Of a stretch of 38,338 nt of DNA, positions 16,058-24,778 are shown piece by piece. The notes below the pieces were generated by a model. That model was not told where the DNA came from, ran no database searches, and was given only the letters and a program-made list of their open reading frames with translations. Each line of letters starts with the position of its first letter. The first letter of the stretch is position 1. A program made the translations under genes and the position numbers. This DNA is from Saprospiraceae bacterium (lineage in GTDB: Bacteria; Bacteroidota; Bacteroidia; Chitinophagales; Saprospiraceae): assembly GCA_013214355.1 (NCBI GenBank), contig JABSSL010000047.1, positions 1 to 38,338 on the forward strand. The letters are read 5' to 3'.

Positions 16058-16813
16058 ATGAAAATTTATTTGGCCTTACCGATCTTGCTACTATTGGGGC
16101 TTTCCTATACGGGAGTAGCTCAAAATGACTTCCCTATAGAAGTAGAATATGAAGTGAATAAGGTGTATCCTCCCCTGTCCATTGGGAAAGCTGGACTACA
16201 GGAAGTTCAGACTTTGCTGGATCTCAATAAGCATTACAAAGCTGCCTGGATCCGGGAATATCTCTCCGTGGAGGTGGTGACTATCCAAGGTGGGAAGATT
16301 AGGAAGGCCTTAGGGGAAAATGAAAGATTTAACGCGGCACAAAAAGAGCTGATGGCTAATGCGGATGTGCACGAGGATATTGTGGTAAATGTCCAATATA
16401 TTCCAGAAAACACCTTGAAGCATAATGACCCGAAAGATCTCAGTTTTGCCGTAAGTATAAATCCCGAAAAGGAGGCGGCCTTCCCCGGTGGAGAAGCAGC
16501 GCTGCTAAGCTATCTAAAGTCGAATGCCATTGACAAGATTCCCGAAGGGACTTTCAAAGGCTACGCCCTCACCGCCATCCAATTTACGGTAGACGAAGAA
16601 GGCCGCATCATCGATGCGCAAACCTTCTGGCCATCAGAAAATGAAAAAATAGACAAGCTCCTCCTGGAGACGATTTGCAATATGCCCAACTGGGAGCCTG
16701 CCCAATACGCCAATGGCCGAAAAGTCAGGCAAGACTTAGCATTAACCGTCGGAAATATGGAAAACTGTGCTGTTAATATGATCAACATCGGGAAAGGCCC
16801 TGCCAGTAATTAA
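16058..16813 (+). CDS. Secreted TonB C-terminal-domain protein
   Basis: A 251-residue protein with signal peptide 1-21 (PILLLLGLSYTGVAQ). Residues 142-232 form a TonB C-terminal-like domain (FPGGEAALLSYLKSN; AIQFTVDEEGRIIDAQ; NMPNWEPAQYANGRKVRQ). Unlike classical TonB there is no retained N-terminal membrane anchor or proline-rich spacer. It may act as a soluble periplasmic adaptor rather than an energy transducer. Cys207 and Cys237 could form a disulphide. It is divergent from the membrane-anchored winged-helix regulator and is a likely target of it. Function in the cell is inferred only. Confidence 0.8.
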   Translation: MKIYLALPILLLLGLSYTGVAQNDFPIEVEYEVNKVYPPLSIGKAGLQEVQTLLDLNKHYKAAWIREYLSVEVVTIQGGKIRKALGENERFNAAQKELMANADVHEDIVVNVQYIPENTLKHNDPKDLSFAVSINPEKEAAFPGGEAALLSYLKSNAIDKIPEGTFKGYALTAIQFTVDEEGRIIDAQTFWPSENEKIDKLLLETICNMPNWEPAQYANGRKVRQDLALTVGNMENCAVNMINIGKGPASN

Positions 16814-16915
16814 CCCAAGTTGCCATGAATGAGCGCAAAAAAGGCAGTCTAGAGCTGGGTTTTTGCCGCAAGTATCTGACGCATTCGGATACCTTAGCAT
16901 GATTTGCAACTTACA

Positions 16916-17896
16916 TTAGTTAATAGTAATGCTAACATTCCCCACCTTGTGTCCTAACCCCACGTAGGCATGCGCCGCTTGTATCTCTTCCAACGGATAG
17001 GTTCTGTCCATCACTATTTTTAGCTTATCCTCTTCTACCAACTGGGTTAAGTAAGTCATTTCCTCAGCGGTAATCTTCGGACTATTAGCCATGATAATCC
17101 GTTTTTGGCTGCTAAGGCGCGTCCAAAGCATTGATAAGCTAGGTAAAGGGGAGGCAATATTGAGGTAGGCCCCTTTGGGTCTCAGGTGTTTAACAGCGAC
17201 GGAAAAAGGCAGTTTGGCAACTGCGTCAAAAATGAGATCATATCGTTCCAGTTTATCTCGAAAGTAAGTATCTGTATAGTCTAGCGTTTTATCCGCACCG
17301 AGTGATTCTAGCAAGGGGTGATTTTTAGCGGAGGAAACACTGGTAACTTCAGCACCAAATAATTTGGCCAATTGTACCGCATATGTCCCTACGCTTCCGG
17401 ACGCGCCATAGATCAGAACCTTCTGCCCAGGTTTAACCTCCGCTTTGCGAAGAAAGTGTAGGGCTGTATGTGCGCCAATAGTGATCGCAGCTGCTTCGGT
17501 ATGTGAAACGGTAGCTGGCTTATGTCCTAAAATGGAGGAAGCTGGGAGACAAACATACTCGGCATAACCGCCCCATTTATCCATAGAAGAGCCAAAGACT
17601 TCATCTCCCACCTTGTAGGTGTTAACCTCCTTTCCTACTGCCTCAATCTCGCCGGATAACTCTAGCCCTAAAATGCCCTGCCTCGGTTTAAACAGGCCGA
17701 GGGCCAGTCGAACAGGTAGCCACATCGATCTAGGTACGGTAAAGCTCCGAATTCTAAAATCTGCTACGGTCACAGTCGTAGCTTGTACCTTGATCAAGAC
17801 TTCATTCGATTTTGGGATAGGCTTGTCGATGGTTTGCATTTGTAGCACCTCAGGTGTGCCGTAGGCGGTACATATGACTGCTTTCATTGTTGTCAT
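16916..17896 (-). CDS. MDR-family NAD(P)H oxidoreductase (quinone reductase-like)
   Basis: A 326-residue medium-chain dehydrogenase/reductase. It has the N-terminal GroES-like domain (LGLELSGEIEAVGKEV, residues 77-91), a glycine-rich Rossmann motif GASGSVG at 164-170, and a C-terminal PLEEIQAAHAYVGLGHKVGNV. The structural zinc-binding cysteine cluster is absent, which points to the zinc-free quinone oxidoreductase branch rather than zinc alcohol dehydrogenases. The start is either ATG 17896 or ATG 17887, three codons later. Monocistronic; convergent with the gene at 16058. Substrate unknown. Confidence 0.87.
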   Translation of the reverse strand: MTTMKAVICTAYGTPEVLQMQTIDKPIPKSNEVLIKVQATTVTVADFRIRSFTVPRSMWLPVRLALGLFKPRQGILGLELSGEIEAVGKEVNTYKVGDEVFGSSMDKWGGYAEYVCLPASSILGHKPATVSHTEAAAITIGAHTALHFLRKAEVKPGQKVLIYGASGSVGTYAVQLAKLFGAEVTSVSSAKNHPLLESLGADKTLDYTDTYFRDKLERYDLIFDAVAKLPFSVAVKHLRPKGAYLNIASPLPSLSMLWTRLSSQKRIIMANSPKITAEEMTYLTQLVEEDKLKIVMDRTYPLEEIQAAHAYVGLGHKVGNVSITIN

Positions 17897-18064
17897 TGCT
17901 TTTTTTTAGGCAAGTTGCATACTGCTCGAGCCTAATGCATTGACTTAGGTTAAGATCGCTACATGCCTGGCTACCCCCCCCGCAAAGTCTACTGCTAAAT
18001 GGGATACTAGCTCTCCGGTATTGATAAATAAGTTTTATTTATGGATTCTATCAGAAATATAAAT

Positions 18065-18094
18065 TTTGTTTTATGATAAAAGCGACCATCTTTG
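18065..18094 (+). promoter_or_regulatory. Probable promoter of the isocitrate dehydrogenase gene
   Basis: TTTG at 18065-18068 and CATCTTTG at 18087-18094 are separated by 18 bp, close to the Bacteroidota -33/-7 arrangement (one mismatch to TAnnTTTG). The start site would be near 18101, leaving a short 15-nt leader before ATG 18116. Confidence 0.42.
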
Positions 18095-18115
18095 CAGCAA
18101 AAATTACCACCACGT

Positions 18116-19552
18116 ATGAAAAGAATTACAATTGCCAAAGGTGACGGAATAGGTCCAGAAATCATGAATGCCGTGCTAGATATCCTAGCCGCAGCCGATG
18201 TGAATCTAAGCTATGATGAAATTGAGATTGGAGAAAAAGCCTACCTCGGGGGCCACTCCTCCGGGATATCTCCTGATAGCTGGGATAAAATCAGGAAAAA
18301 CAAGGTGTTGCTGAAAGCGCCTATTACCACCCCTCAAGGTGGCGGCTATAAGAGCCTGAATGTGACTATGCGAAAAGCGCTGAATCTATTTGCGAACGTT
18401 CGCCCCTGTCGAAGCTTCCATCCCTATGTAGAAACAAAACACCCTAAGCTAGACATCGTTGTTATCCGGGAAAACGAGGAAGATCTTTACGCAGGAATTG
18501 AGCATCAGCAGACCCCAGAGGTGGTTCAATGCTTGAAGTTAATTAGCCGCCCCGGCTGCGAGAAAATCATTCGATACGCCTTTGAATATGCCAAGACCTA
18601 CAACCGTAAAAAGGTTACCTGCTTCACTAAGGATAATATCATGAAGCAAACGGATGGTCTTTTTCATAAGGTATTTGATGAGATCGCGCCTGAGTATCCC
18701 GAAATCGAAACGCAACATATGATTATCGATATCGGAACAGCGAGATTGGCGGATACTCCGGAAGACTTTGATGTGATTGTGGTGCCTAACCTTTACGGTG
18801 ATATCATTTCAGATGTGGTGGCACAGATCACCGGTTCAGTAGGGCTAGCTGGTTCTGCTAATATCGGCATGGGTGTGGCGATGTTTGAAGCCATCCATGG
18901 ATCTGCTCCTGATATTGCGGGAAGTGGAATTGCTAATCCTTCCGGCTTGTTACAGAGTGCCATTATGATGCTTAATCATATTGGAGAGAATGTAGCAGCT
19001 GCTCGTATTCAGAATGCTTGGTTAAAGACGCTGGAAGAAGGCTTGCACACGGCGGATATTTTCAGTGAATCTCAAAGCCAGCAAAAGCTTAGTACAAAAG
19101 CCTTCACTGAGGCGGTAATTGCTAATCTAGATCAAGACCCTAAGGTCCTACAACCTGTACAACCCCTAGTAAATAGCCAGATCGTACTACCTAGCTACCA
19201 AAGAAGACCTCAGCCTCGCAAAGATCTGTTAGGAGTAGATGTCTTTGTGGACTGGGCAGGAAGTAATCCCGACGACTTGGCAGCTCGACTACGTTCCATT
19301 GAAACGGATCACTTGAGTCTGTCTATGATCACCAATCGGGGAATTAAGGTATGGCCCAATGGTTTTGACGAAACCTTCTGCACAGATCACTGGCGATGCC
19401 GATTTCAGACAAATACAGAGCGTCCTGTCCATAAAGCAGAAATCCTGGCTCTACTAACTCGAGCAGAGGAGAAGGGAATTGATACGATTAAGACGGAGAA
19501 TTTGTATGCCTTTGATGGCCGTGCTGCTTTTTCCCTTGGACAAGGACAGTAG
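18116..19552 (+). CDS. icd: Isocitrate dehydrogenase, long form with C-terminal extension
   Basis: Converts isocitrate to 2-oxoglutarate in the TCA cycle. 478 residues from ATG 18116; the upstream TTG at 18092 adds eight residues and I reject it because the promoter runs into it. Substrate and active-site motifs are visible: SLNVTMRKALNLFANVRP, IRENEEDLYAGIEH, KDNIMKQTDG and NLYGDIISDV. The C-terminal extension of about 120 residues (VDVFVDWAGSNPDDLAARL to the end) marks the Thermus/Rickettsia-like type. The cofactor loop reads HGSAPDIAGSGIANP, with D266, I267 and A273 where E. coli's NADP enzyme has K344, Y345 and V351, which suggests NAD preference. Single-gene unit with its own promoter and a terminator hairpin downstream. 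Confidence 0.93.
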   Translation: MKRITIAKGDGIGPEIMNAVLDILAAADVNLSYDEIEIGEKAYLGGHSSGISPDSWDKIRKNKVLLKAPITTPQGGGYKSLNVTMRKALNLFANVRPCRSFHPYVETKHPKLDIVVIRENEEDLYAGIEHQQTPEVVQCLKLISRPGCEKIIRYAFEYAKTYNRKKVTCFTKDNIMKQTDGLFHKVFDEIAPEYPEIETQHMIIDIGTARLADTPEDFDVIVVPNLYGDIISDVVAQITGSVGLAGSANIGMGVAMFEAIHGSAPDIAGSGIANPSGLLQSAIMMLNHIGENVAAARIQNAWLKTLEEGLHTADIFSESQSQQKLSTKAFTEAVIANLDQDPKVLQPVQPLVNSQIVLPSYQRRPQPRKDLLGVDVFVDWAGSNPDDLAARLRSIETDHLSLSMITNRGIKVWPNGFDETFCTDHWRCRFQTNTERPVHKAEILALLTRAEEKGIDTIKTENLYAFDGRAAFSLGQGQ

Positions 19553-19605
19553 GTAATAGAAATCCAGTTTTTCCTACCATATAATACCAAATTAATTGAC
19601 TAGTG

Positions 19606-19626
19606 GGAGGCTCCTGAGGGGCCTCC
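19606..19626 (+). terminator. Hairpin terminator after isocitrate dehydrogenase
   Basis: GGAGGCTCC pairs with GGGGCCTCC (nine pairs, one G-T) around a TGA loop, followed by TTGTTTATT. It lies between the convergent genes icd and the DNA glycosylase. Confidence 0.75.
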
Positions 19627-19647
19627 TTGTTTATTAGGAGAGCTAGG

Positions 19648-20271
19648 TTACTGCTGACTCAAAGGGGCCAGATGTAGCAGATACTTCACGGCCGTAGACC
19701 GATGTGGAGCCCAATTGTTGGCTATGGTGCGCATGGACGTAAGTAGGTTGTCTTGGGGAGAGATTTCGTAAAATGCTTGCATCCTTTTCTTTAAGTGAAA
19801 ATCTTGCGCGGGGAAGATGTTAGGATACTCCAGCGTATAAAGCAAGATCATGTCTACAGTCCAGTTACCAATGCCACGAATTTCGCTAAGCTGTTTGCGA
19901 ATTTCTTCTTCTTCCTTATTGTGCCAATCCACTTCTTTTTCCTGAAAGAAGCGCAGTACCGCAGCTAAGGTTTCATATTTTCGATGGGATAATTTTAACT
20001 TAGACAATATCTTCGCCTCGAACAATTCAAAGCTATCTAACGTAAGCTCGGTCAGACCCAATTCAGCCAACCATTTAGAGAACCTATGTCTGGTACTTCG
20101 GTAATGAATTTGCTGCTCTATCACACAGCTGACTAGATCATTAAAAACATTTCCAGTAGAGGGTATCTCTGGATACTGCTGTTGTTGTATTATGGCAGCT
20201 AAGACCTCATCTGCTTTCAGTAATTGGCTGAGGATGGCTGCCTTTGATGCCTGGTTTTTTTCTAGTGGCAT
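19648..20271 (-). CDS. DNA-3-methyladenine glycosylase II family (HhH-GPD)
   Basis: A 207-residue base-excision repair glycosylase of the AlkA-like HhH-GPD superfamily. The helix-hairpin-helix is LSEIRGIGNWTVDMILL and the catalytic aspartate is in FPAQDFHLKKRM (D157 from this start). CVIEQQIHYRS is the conserved first-helix signature. It excises alkylated bases from DNA. I start at ATG 20271 (MPLEKNQ), which has AGAAAGG just upstream; the frame stays open to a TTG at 20310, which would overlap the dehydrogenase pseudogene. It lacks the N-terminal beta-domain of E. coli AlkA, as many short homologues do. Confidence 0.85.
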   Translation of the reverse strand: MPLEKNQASKAAILSQLLKADEVLAAIIQQQQYPEIPSTGNVFNDLVSCVIEQQIHYRSTRHRFSKWLAELGLTELTLDSFELFEAKILSKLKLSHRKYETLAAVLRFFQEKEVDWHNKEEEEIRKQLSEIRGIGNWTVDMILLYTLEYPNIFPAQDFHLKKRMQAFYEISPQDNLLTSMRTIANNWAPHRSTAVKYLLHLAPLSQQ

Positions 20272-20303
20272 GCCTTTCTGTGGTTTTTGTACAACTATTC
20301 CAA

Positions 20304-20607
20304 TTACCAAGGTACCTCCTCTCCCTTTTCGGCATCCCAGTAAATACCACTCTGGAAATCTTTTTCGGCAAAAGACCAGATTCGCTTTGCTGATTCTTCT
20401 GGGCTAAGCCTGGCATGGATATTATCCCTGGTGATCTCGGTACGGACCCAACCAGGATGGATGCTGGCGATTTGAAGTTGATTCCCAAGTCTATTGGTGA
20501 GTATTTTACCATATGTCGTGTACCTCGAAATCATTCTTTAGCAATAGCTCAGCCAAGGCTCGACCTATGCCTTTGTAGGCGGCAGTTACGATCGCTGTTT
20601 TTTGCAT
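20304..20607 (-). pseudogene. Short-chain dehydrogenase broken by internal deletion
   Basis: The first 29 codons from ATG 20607 encode the SDR start, MQKTAIVTAAYKGIGRALAE, with the glycine-rich cofactor loop. The frame stops after about 33 codons. A second frame from about 20530 encodes a normal SDR C-terminus: TNRLGNQLQIASIHPGWVRT, EESAKRIWSFAE, SGIYWDAEKGEEVPW, stop at 20304. The central 100-130 residues, including the catalytic Ser and Tyr-x-x-x-Lys, are missing. The junction lies near 20510-20530. The two pieces are colinear and adjacent, so this is one gene with a large out-of-frame deletion. It sits between the glycosylase and the DUF5916 gene, all on the minus strand. Not functional as an oxidoreductase. 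Confidence 0.82.
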
Positions 20608-20621
20608 GAAAAGTACTTATG

Positions 20622-22784
20622 TTACAATCGGAAGTTATATCGAGCTTTCAGCAATACTTGTTGATTGATAAGTTCCCACCTTTCCAGCCCATCCAACGTA
20701 TTGTGGTTAATCACTAAGAAAATTTCGCCTTGTGGTAGGAAGATCCAGTGTATTCTGGCGTTAATTCCTAGGCTTTTAGTATCCGTATCATATTGAATGA
20801 AACTGTTCAACTGTAAATCTGGCGAGGCATTGAAGCGAACGCGTAACCCTAACAGGGTTTGATCAAAATCTCCAAATGGTAGTCGGCCTACATTATGAGT
20901 GCCAATAAATTCAAAGGTCAAGATACTGGCTGGGTTCCAATTGAGACTCGCTTCGTATTCACTCAATCGCCCCTCGTAAAAGGTCCCAAACCACCAAGTC
21001 AATTGACCGTTAAGCTTCCGTTTTGCGGCTAATTCTGCCTCCAAACGGTAGCGGTTGAAATGATACTCCCCAGCGGGAATATCAATGTCATCGGCGATGC
21101 CAAAAGGTTCTATCAGTCTTTCGCCGCGCGGCATATAGTTCACCTCAAAACGGTCCCCGCTTTCCATTCGCCAATTGATCGGAGCTGTAAACACGCGGTA
21201 GGATTCCCACCTACCTTGTAAATCGGTGATGTAGAAGAGGAATAACTGGTTCCGCATCTGGCGGAGCCACTTCCAGGAAGGTCTAGGAGCAAAGGTCATT
21301 CCTGCTCGCCAGCTGTGGATTCCTCGTCTAGGCACAAAGCCGAGAGAGGGATCAAAGGCATCACCTATTCGGAGATAGGTAAGTGCGACGTCCCAGATAT
21401 CATTAGGGTAATCGACCTTAAAAGCAATAGCGGATTGGTCTCCCTCTAAGTCCATCCGATCCGTGTACATACCTGACACGCCTACCAAGAAGTTTTTGTC
21501 ACCTTGGAAGCGGGTAGTTTGGTAGGTAAAATCAAGACCGGAAGTAAAACTACTACCTCTGCTTTGGGGATCTCCAAAGGTGCCGATGAAGCCGACAGAA
21601 GATTCTTTTAGAACATTCTGTTTTACTCGAACTACGCCGAGGGTTGATCCAGGGAGTTGCTCGCCTTCCAAGTCCAGTGATCGGGTTTGCATAGTTAAAC
21701 CGCCAAATGCCGTTTTTCCTACACGGCCGTTGAGTTTGGCCCCTGCTAGAATCGGTACGGCATTGCCACTGTATAAGCCAATTCTTCTGCTGAAAAACGG
21801 GATAATATTTCTACTTAACCCGAAGCCAAATTCGAAGATATCTGCACCTTCTAGGAAAAAGGCTCGCTTCTCTGGGAAGAAGAGGGGAAAGCGCGTCAAA
21901 TTGGTTTGACGGGTATCAACCTCAGTTTCTGCGAAGTCCGTGTTGGCGGTGATCGTAGCTACGATGTTAGGGCCAATTCGCTGGTTTACGTCAAGACTGG
22001 GGTCCAGTGTCATATTATAGTTTCCATCCTCTATCTTGCTAGCATTGGCGATGATTGAGGGGCGAGCATTTAGCCCTAGTCCATAATTAAAATCAGGAAG
22101 ATTCGTCAATAACCCAGCTCGGCTCGTTTGGATAAACCATTGATCACGCCGAATATTAGTCCAGCGGATAGTTTCCTGGAATCGTTGTATGCGCCTTTCA
22201 ATGTTGAATCCCCATTCCCTTAGCCCCTTTTTGAAGGAAAAACTCTGAATCGGTAGGCGAATTTCCAAAGACCAACCTTCACTATGTATCTGCGTTTTAG
22301 CTTCCCAGATGGCATCCCAGGCTTCATTTTCAGATTCTCCTCGGTTTGAAACCAAAGCATCATAGCGTGCACCTCCAGCATTCACCGCTAGTATGATACC
22401 TGATTGCCCGTCGAGAAATGGGTCAATTACCAGCCGGATGTGATCCTCATTATCTAGTTCTACATCCCGCAATTTTGAAAAATTTACGATGCCAGATGGA
22501 TCATCATCGAAACACTCAATTCCAATGATGAGGAATCTGGGACTCGCCAAAACCCTAACACGAGTTTTCCCAGATGGTGTACCTCCTTCTTCCGGTACCA
22601 CGGTCTGGAATTGTTCTAGTACAGGAGCCTTTTCCCAGGCAGGATCCGAAAGGTTTCCATCCAAGACAAAATCTCCTTCCAATTTTCCTGCGGCAAGTGC
22701 AGGGCGACTTTCCTCTTGTGCATTGATCGGATGGGTGCAAATAGATAGCAGTAAACAACAGACTAGTAAGCGTAACATTTTCAT
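20622..22784 (-). CDS. CBM9-like / DUF5916 outer-membrane protein
   Basis: A 720-residue exported protein with signal peptide 1-22 (LLVCCLLLSICTHPINA). Residues about 36-215 match the carbohydrate-binding family 9-like domain (LDGNLSDPAWEKAP, EDHIRLVIDPFLDGQ). Residues about 225-720 form the DUF5916 region, predicted as a beta-barrel (FPEKRAFFLEGADIFEFG is the usual signature). The C-terminus is strand-like, ending in ARYNFRL. Ligand and role are unknown; the family is widespread in Bacteroidota. The start is 15 bp from the end of no other gene on this strand, so it has its own promoter, which I could not define. Confidence 0.85.
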   Translation of the reverse strand: MKMLRLLVCCLLLSICTHPINAQEESRPALAAGKLEGDFVLDGNLSDPAWEKAPVLEQFQTVVPEEGGTPSGKTRVRVLASPRFLIIGIECFDDDPSGIVNFSKLRDVELDNEDHIRLVIDPFLDGQSGIILAVNAGGARYDALVSNRGESENEAWDAIWEAKTQIHSEGWSLEIRLPIQSFSFKKGLREWGFNIERRIQRFQETIRWTNIRRDQWFIQTSRAGLLTNLPDFNYGLGLNARPSIIANASKIEDGNYNMTLDPSLDVNQRIGPNIVATITANTDFAETEVDTRQTNLTRFPLFFPEKRAFFLEGADIFEFGFGLSRNIIPFFSRRIGLYSGNAVPILAGAKLNGRVGKTAFGGLTMQTRSLDLEGEQLPGSTLGVVRVKQNVLKESSVGFIGTFGDPQSRGSSFTSGLDFTYQTTRFQGDKNFLVGVSGMYTDRMDLEGDQSAIAFKVDYPNDIWDVALTYLRIGDAFDPSLGFVPRRGIHSWRAGMTFAPRPSWKWLRQMRNQLFLFYITDLQGRWESYRVFTAPINWRMESGDRFEVNYMPRGERLIEPFGIADDIDIPAGEYHFNRYRLEAELAAKRKLNGQLTWWFGTFYEGRLSEYEASLNWNPASILTFEFIGTHNVGRLPFGDFDQTLLGLRVRFNASPDLQLNSFIQYDTDTKSLGINARIHWIFLPQGEIFLVINHNTLDGLERWELINQQVLLKARYNFRL

Positions 22785-23043
22785 CAGTGCAAATTTCGCT
22801 AGGGAGAGAAGCTCGGGCTTTTGCTGAAAGATAGGAATAATTGTGACGAGAGCGGGTGCTTTGTTTCCATATCTAGTCTTTTAGCAGGAATAAACCCTCG
22901 AAGTGGGAAAACATTTGAATCTAGCCGTGACGGAGTCAGATGAGCACATTTACAGGCAAAATAAGAATGGCTTGTGGGGAATTCAGGAAAAAATACGGAT
23001 CTTACTCCCTACTATTTTCAATTAAATCCTTCAACTTAGAATT

Positions 23044-23865
23044 ATGGCTGTAAAGAATCCTCCTGGAATCGAAAAGATGCTTTCCTATCCTGCCTTTGAT
23101 ACGGTGGAAGAGAAGCGATTGTATTTGAAAAGAATATTGACCGGGGCGTTTCGAATCTTCGGAAAATTTGGTTTTGCAGAGGGGGTAGCTGGACATATTA
23201 CTTGTAGAGACCCGGAGCACACAGACTGCTTTTGGGTGAATCCTTTCGGTGTTTCCTTCCGACAGATGAAGATGTCTGATCTCATCTTGGTAAATGAGGA
23301 GGGAGAGGTGGTAGCTGGAAAGCATCAAATGCTAAATAAGGCTGCTTTTGCCATTCATTCAGCTATACACAAAGCCCGTCCTGATGTAGTTGCTGCGGCG
23401 CACTCACACAGCCTTTACGGCAAAACTTTTTCTGCTTTTGGAAAATTGCTAGACCCATTGACGCAAGATTCCTGCATCTTTTATGAAGATCATGGCTTGT
23501 TTAATGAATACACGGGAGTTGTAGGGGAATTAAGTGAAGGAGAGAAAATTGGGAAAGCGCTCGAAGATAAGAAAGCGGTAATCCTCCAAAACCATGGCCT
23601 GCTCACAGTTGGGCATAGCATTGAAGAATGTATATTTTGGTTTGTTACGATGGAGCGTACTTGTCAGTCGCAAATTTTGGCTGAATCTACAGGTAATGAA
23701 TTGGTTAAAATCGACCATGAGACTGCTGCCAAGACTAGAGACTATGAGGTCGGATTTCCCCTAGCCGGGTACTTTAGTTTCCAGCCAATGTGGCAAGATA
23801 TTGTTAAGGAGCAGCCAGACTTCATGGATATTCACGAGCCTGAATCAAGCCTAGTGCTAGCTTAA
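23044..23865 (+). CDS. Class II aldolase/adducin family protein
   Basis: A 273-residue protein with the class II aldolase fold. The zinc ligands are visible as H120 and H122 in AAHSHS and H184 in LQNHGLLTVG; GVAGHITCRDP (48-58) is the phosphate/substrate-binding loop. The N-terminus (residues 18-40) resembles the longer adducin-like members, which include decarboxylases and unassigned aldolases. No substrate can be assigned. It is followed after 13 bp by a DUF1330 protein and probably shares a transcript with it. Confidence 0.85.
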   Translation: MAVKNPPGIEKMLSYPAFDTVEEKRLYLKRILTGAFRIFGKFGFAEGVAGHITCRDPEHTDCFWVNPFGVSFRQMKMSDLILVNEEGEVVAGKHQMLNKAAFAIHSAIHKARPDVVAAAHSHSLYGKTFSAFGKLLDPLTQDSCIFYEDHGLFNEYTGVVGELSEGEKIGKALEDKKAVILQNHGLLTVGHSIEECIFWFVTMERTCQSQILAESTGNELVKIDHETAAKTRDYEVGFPLAGYFSFQPMWQDIVKEQPDFMDIHEPESSLVLA

Positions 23866-23878
23866 ATTTACGGTTAAT

Positions 23879-24292
23879 ATGCATTTGACAAATCAAGTAA
23901 TGGCCACTACTGAGGTGTTCGTGGACTTTATCCAAAACTATCCATCTGGAACACCCCTGGTCATGTTGAATATCCTGAAGTTTAAGGCAAGAACGGATGA
24001 TGGAGAAGAAACGGGGGAAGAAGCCTATACTCGTTACGGACAAAATGTCGCTCCCCTTCTTGCCAAGGTCGGAGCTAAGATTCTTTGGGGTGGAAATGTA
24101 AAACGGACCTTGATCGGAGATCTTGAGGTTCAGCCAGATCGAATTTTAGTCGTCTACTACCCTTCCAAAGAAGCCTTCGTTGCCATGTCTACCTCCGAAG
24201 ACTACGCTAAAATTGGCGGCGACCGAGAAAAGGCGTTGGAATATGGAGGACTGATCGTGACGGAAACAATGGACTTTATGTCTAATCTGTAG
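23879..24292 (+). CDS. DUF1330 family protein (dimeric alpha/beta-barrel)
   Basis: A 137-residue cytoplasmic protein. It has the DUF1330 pattern: PLVMLNILKFKA, then YTRYGQNVAPLLAKVGAKILW, then ILVVYYPSKEAFVAM, ending in ALEYGGLIVTETM. This is a ferredoxin-like fold seen in monooxygenase-like and stress-related proteins. Function is unknown. It lies 13 bp after the class II aldolase-like gene, so co-expression is likely. Confidence 0.78.
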   Translation: MHLTNQVMATTEVFVDFIQNYPSGTPLVMLNILKFKARTDDGEETGEEAYTRYGQNVAPLLAKVGAKILWGGNVKRTLIGDLEVQPDRILVVYYPSKEAFVAMSTSEDYAKIGGDREKALEYGGLIVTETMDFMSNL

Positions 24293-24618
24293 ATATCCAG
24301 ATTCAATTATCCTAGCCTTTTAGAGCTAGCCAGACTGGCCAAAGAATTGATACTCCAAGGGAAAGTACATGCCCATGGAGTAACTTCTATTAGCGCATTT
24401 TCCCTTCCTACATCCATCTAAGACCATCGCTTTACCGCAAGGAAAGTTTCGGCCTATCCGATGCGCTCAAGTTTTCCTCAACAAGGTCGCCAACTTAGCA
24501 TTTGTTTTACACTAAACTCAACATCTTAAGTTGGTATATTATTAGGATTCTGATCGTCTGAACAGAATATTTAGTACTTTAATTTGGAGTAATCAGATGA
24601 AAAGATGGAAATATGTAC

Positions 24619-24648
24619 TTGCAGTAAATAAAAATACTATTATATTTG
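24619..24648 (+). promoter_or_regulatory. Probable promoter of the large TonB receptor
   Basis: TTG at 24619-24621, 19 bp, then TATATTTG at 24641-24648, a full match to the Bacteroidota -7 element. The leader would be about 124 nt. It lies in the 486-bp AT-rich gap 24293-24778, where I see no gene. Confidence 0.5.
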
Positions 24649-24658
24649 ATCTCATTCC

Positions 24659-24674
24659 TAGGTTTAAAAACCTA
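24659..24674. promoter_or_regulatory. Palindrome TAGGTTT-AA-AAACCTA in receptor leader
   Basis: A perfect 7-bp inverted repeat around AA, beginning about 10 bp after the -7 element of the receptor promoter, a good position for a repressor site. Its half-site TAGGTT is shared with the palindrome beside the TetR gene at 30613. Confidence 0.35.
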
Positions 24675-24778
24675 AAATTAAGCCCAATAATAATATTTGA
24701 AATCCTACCCAGTACTGTTAAGCATAGCATTAGATTATCAGACTTTACACTCTATACTAGCACTTAAACATACTTCAA

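Noticed and set aside
16895-16912. TTTGCAAC half-site near 16900
   Set aside because: Only one arm of the palindrome, with no matching GTTGCA arm three bases on.
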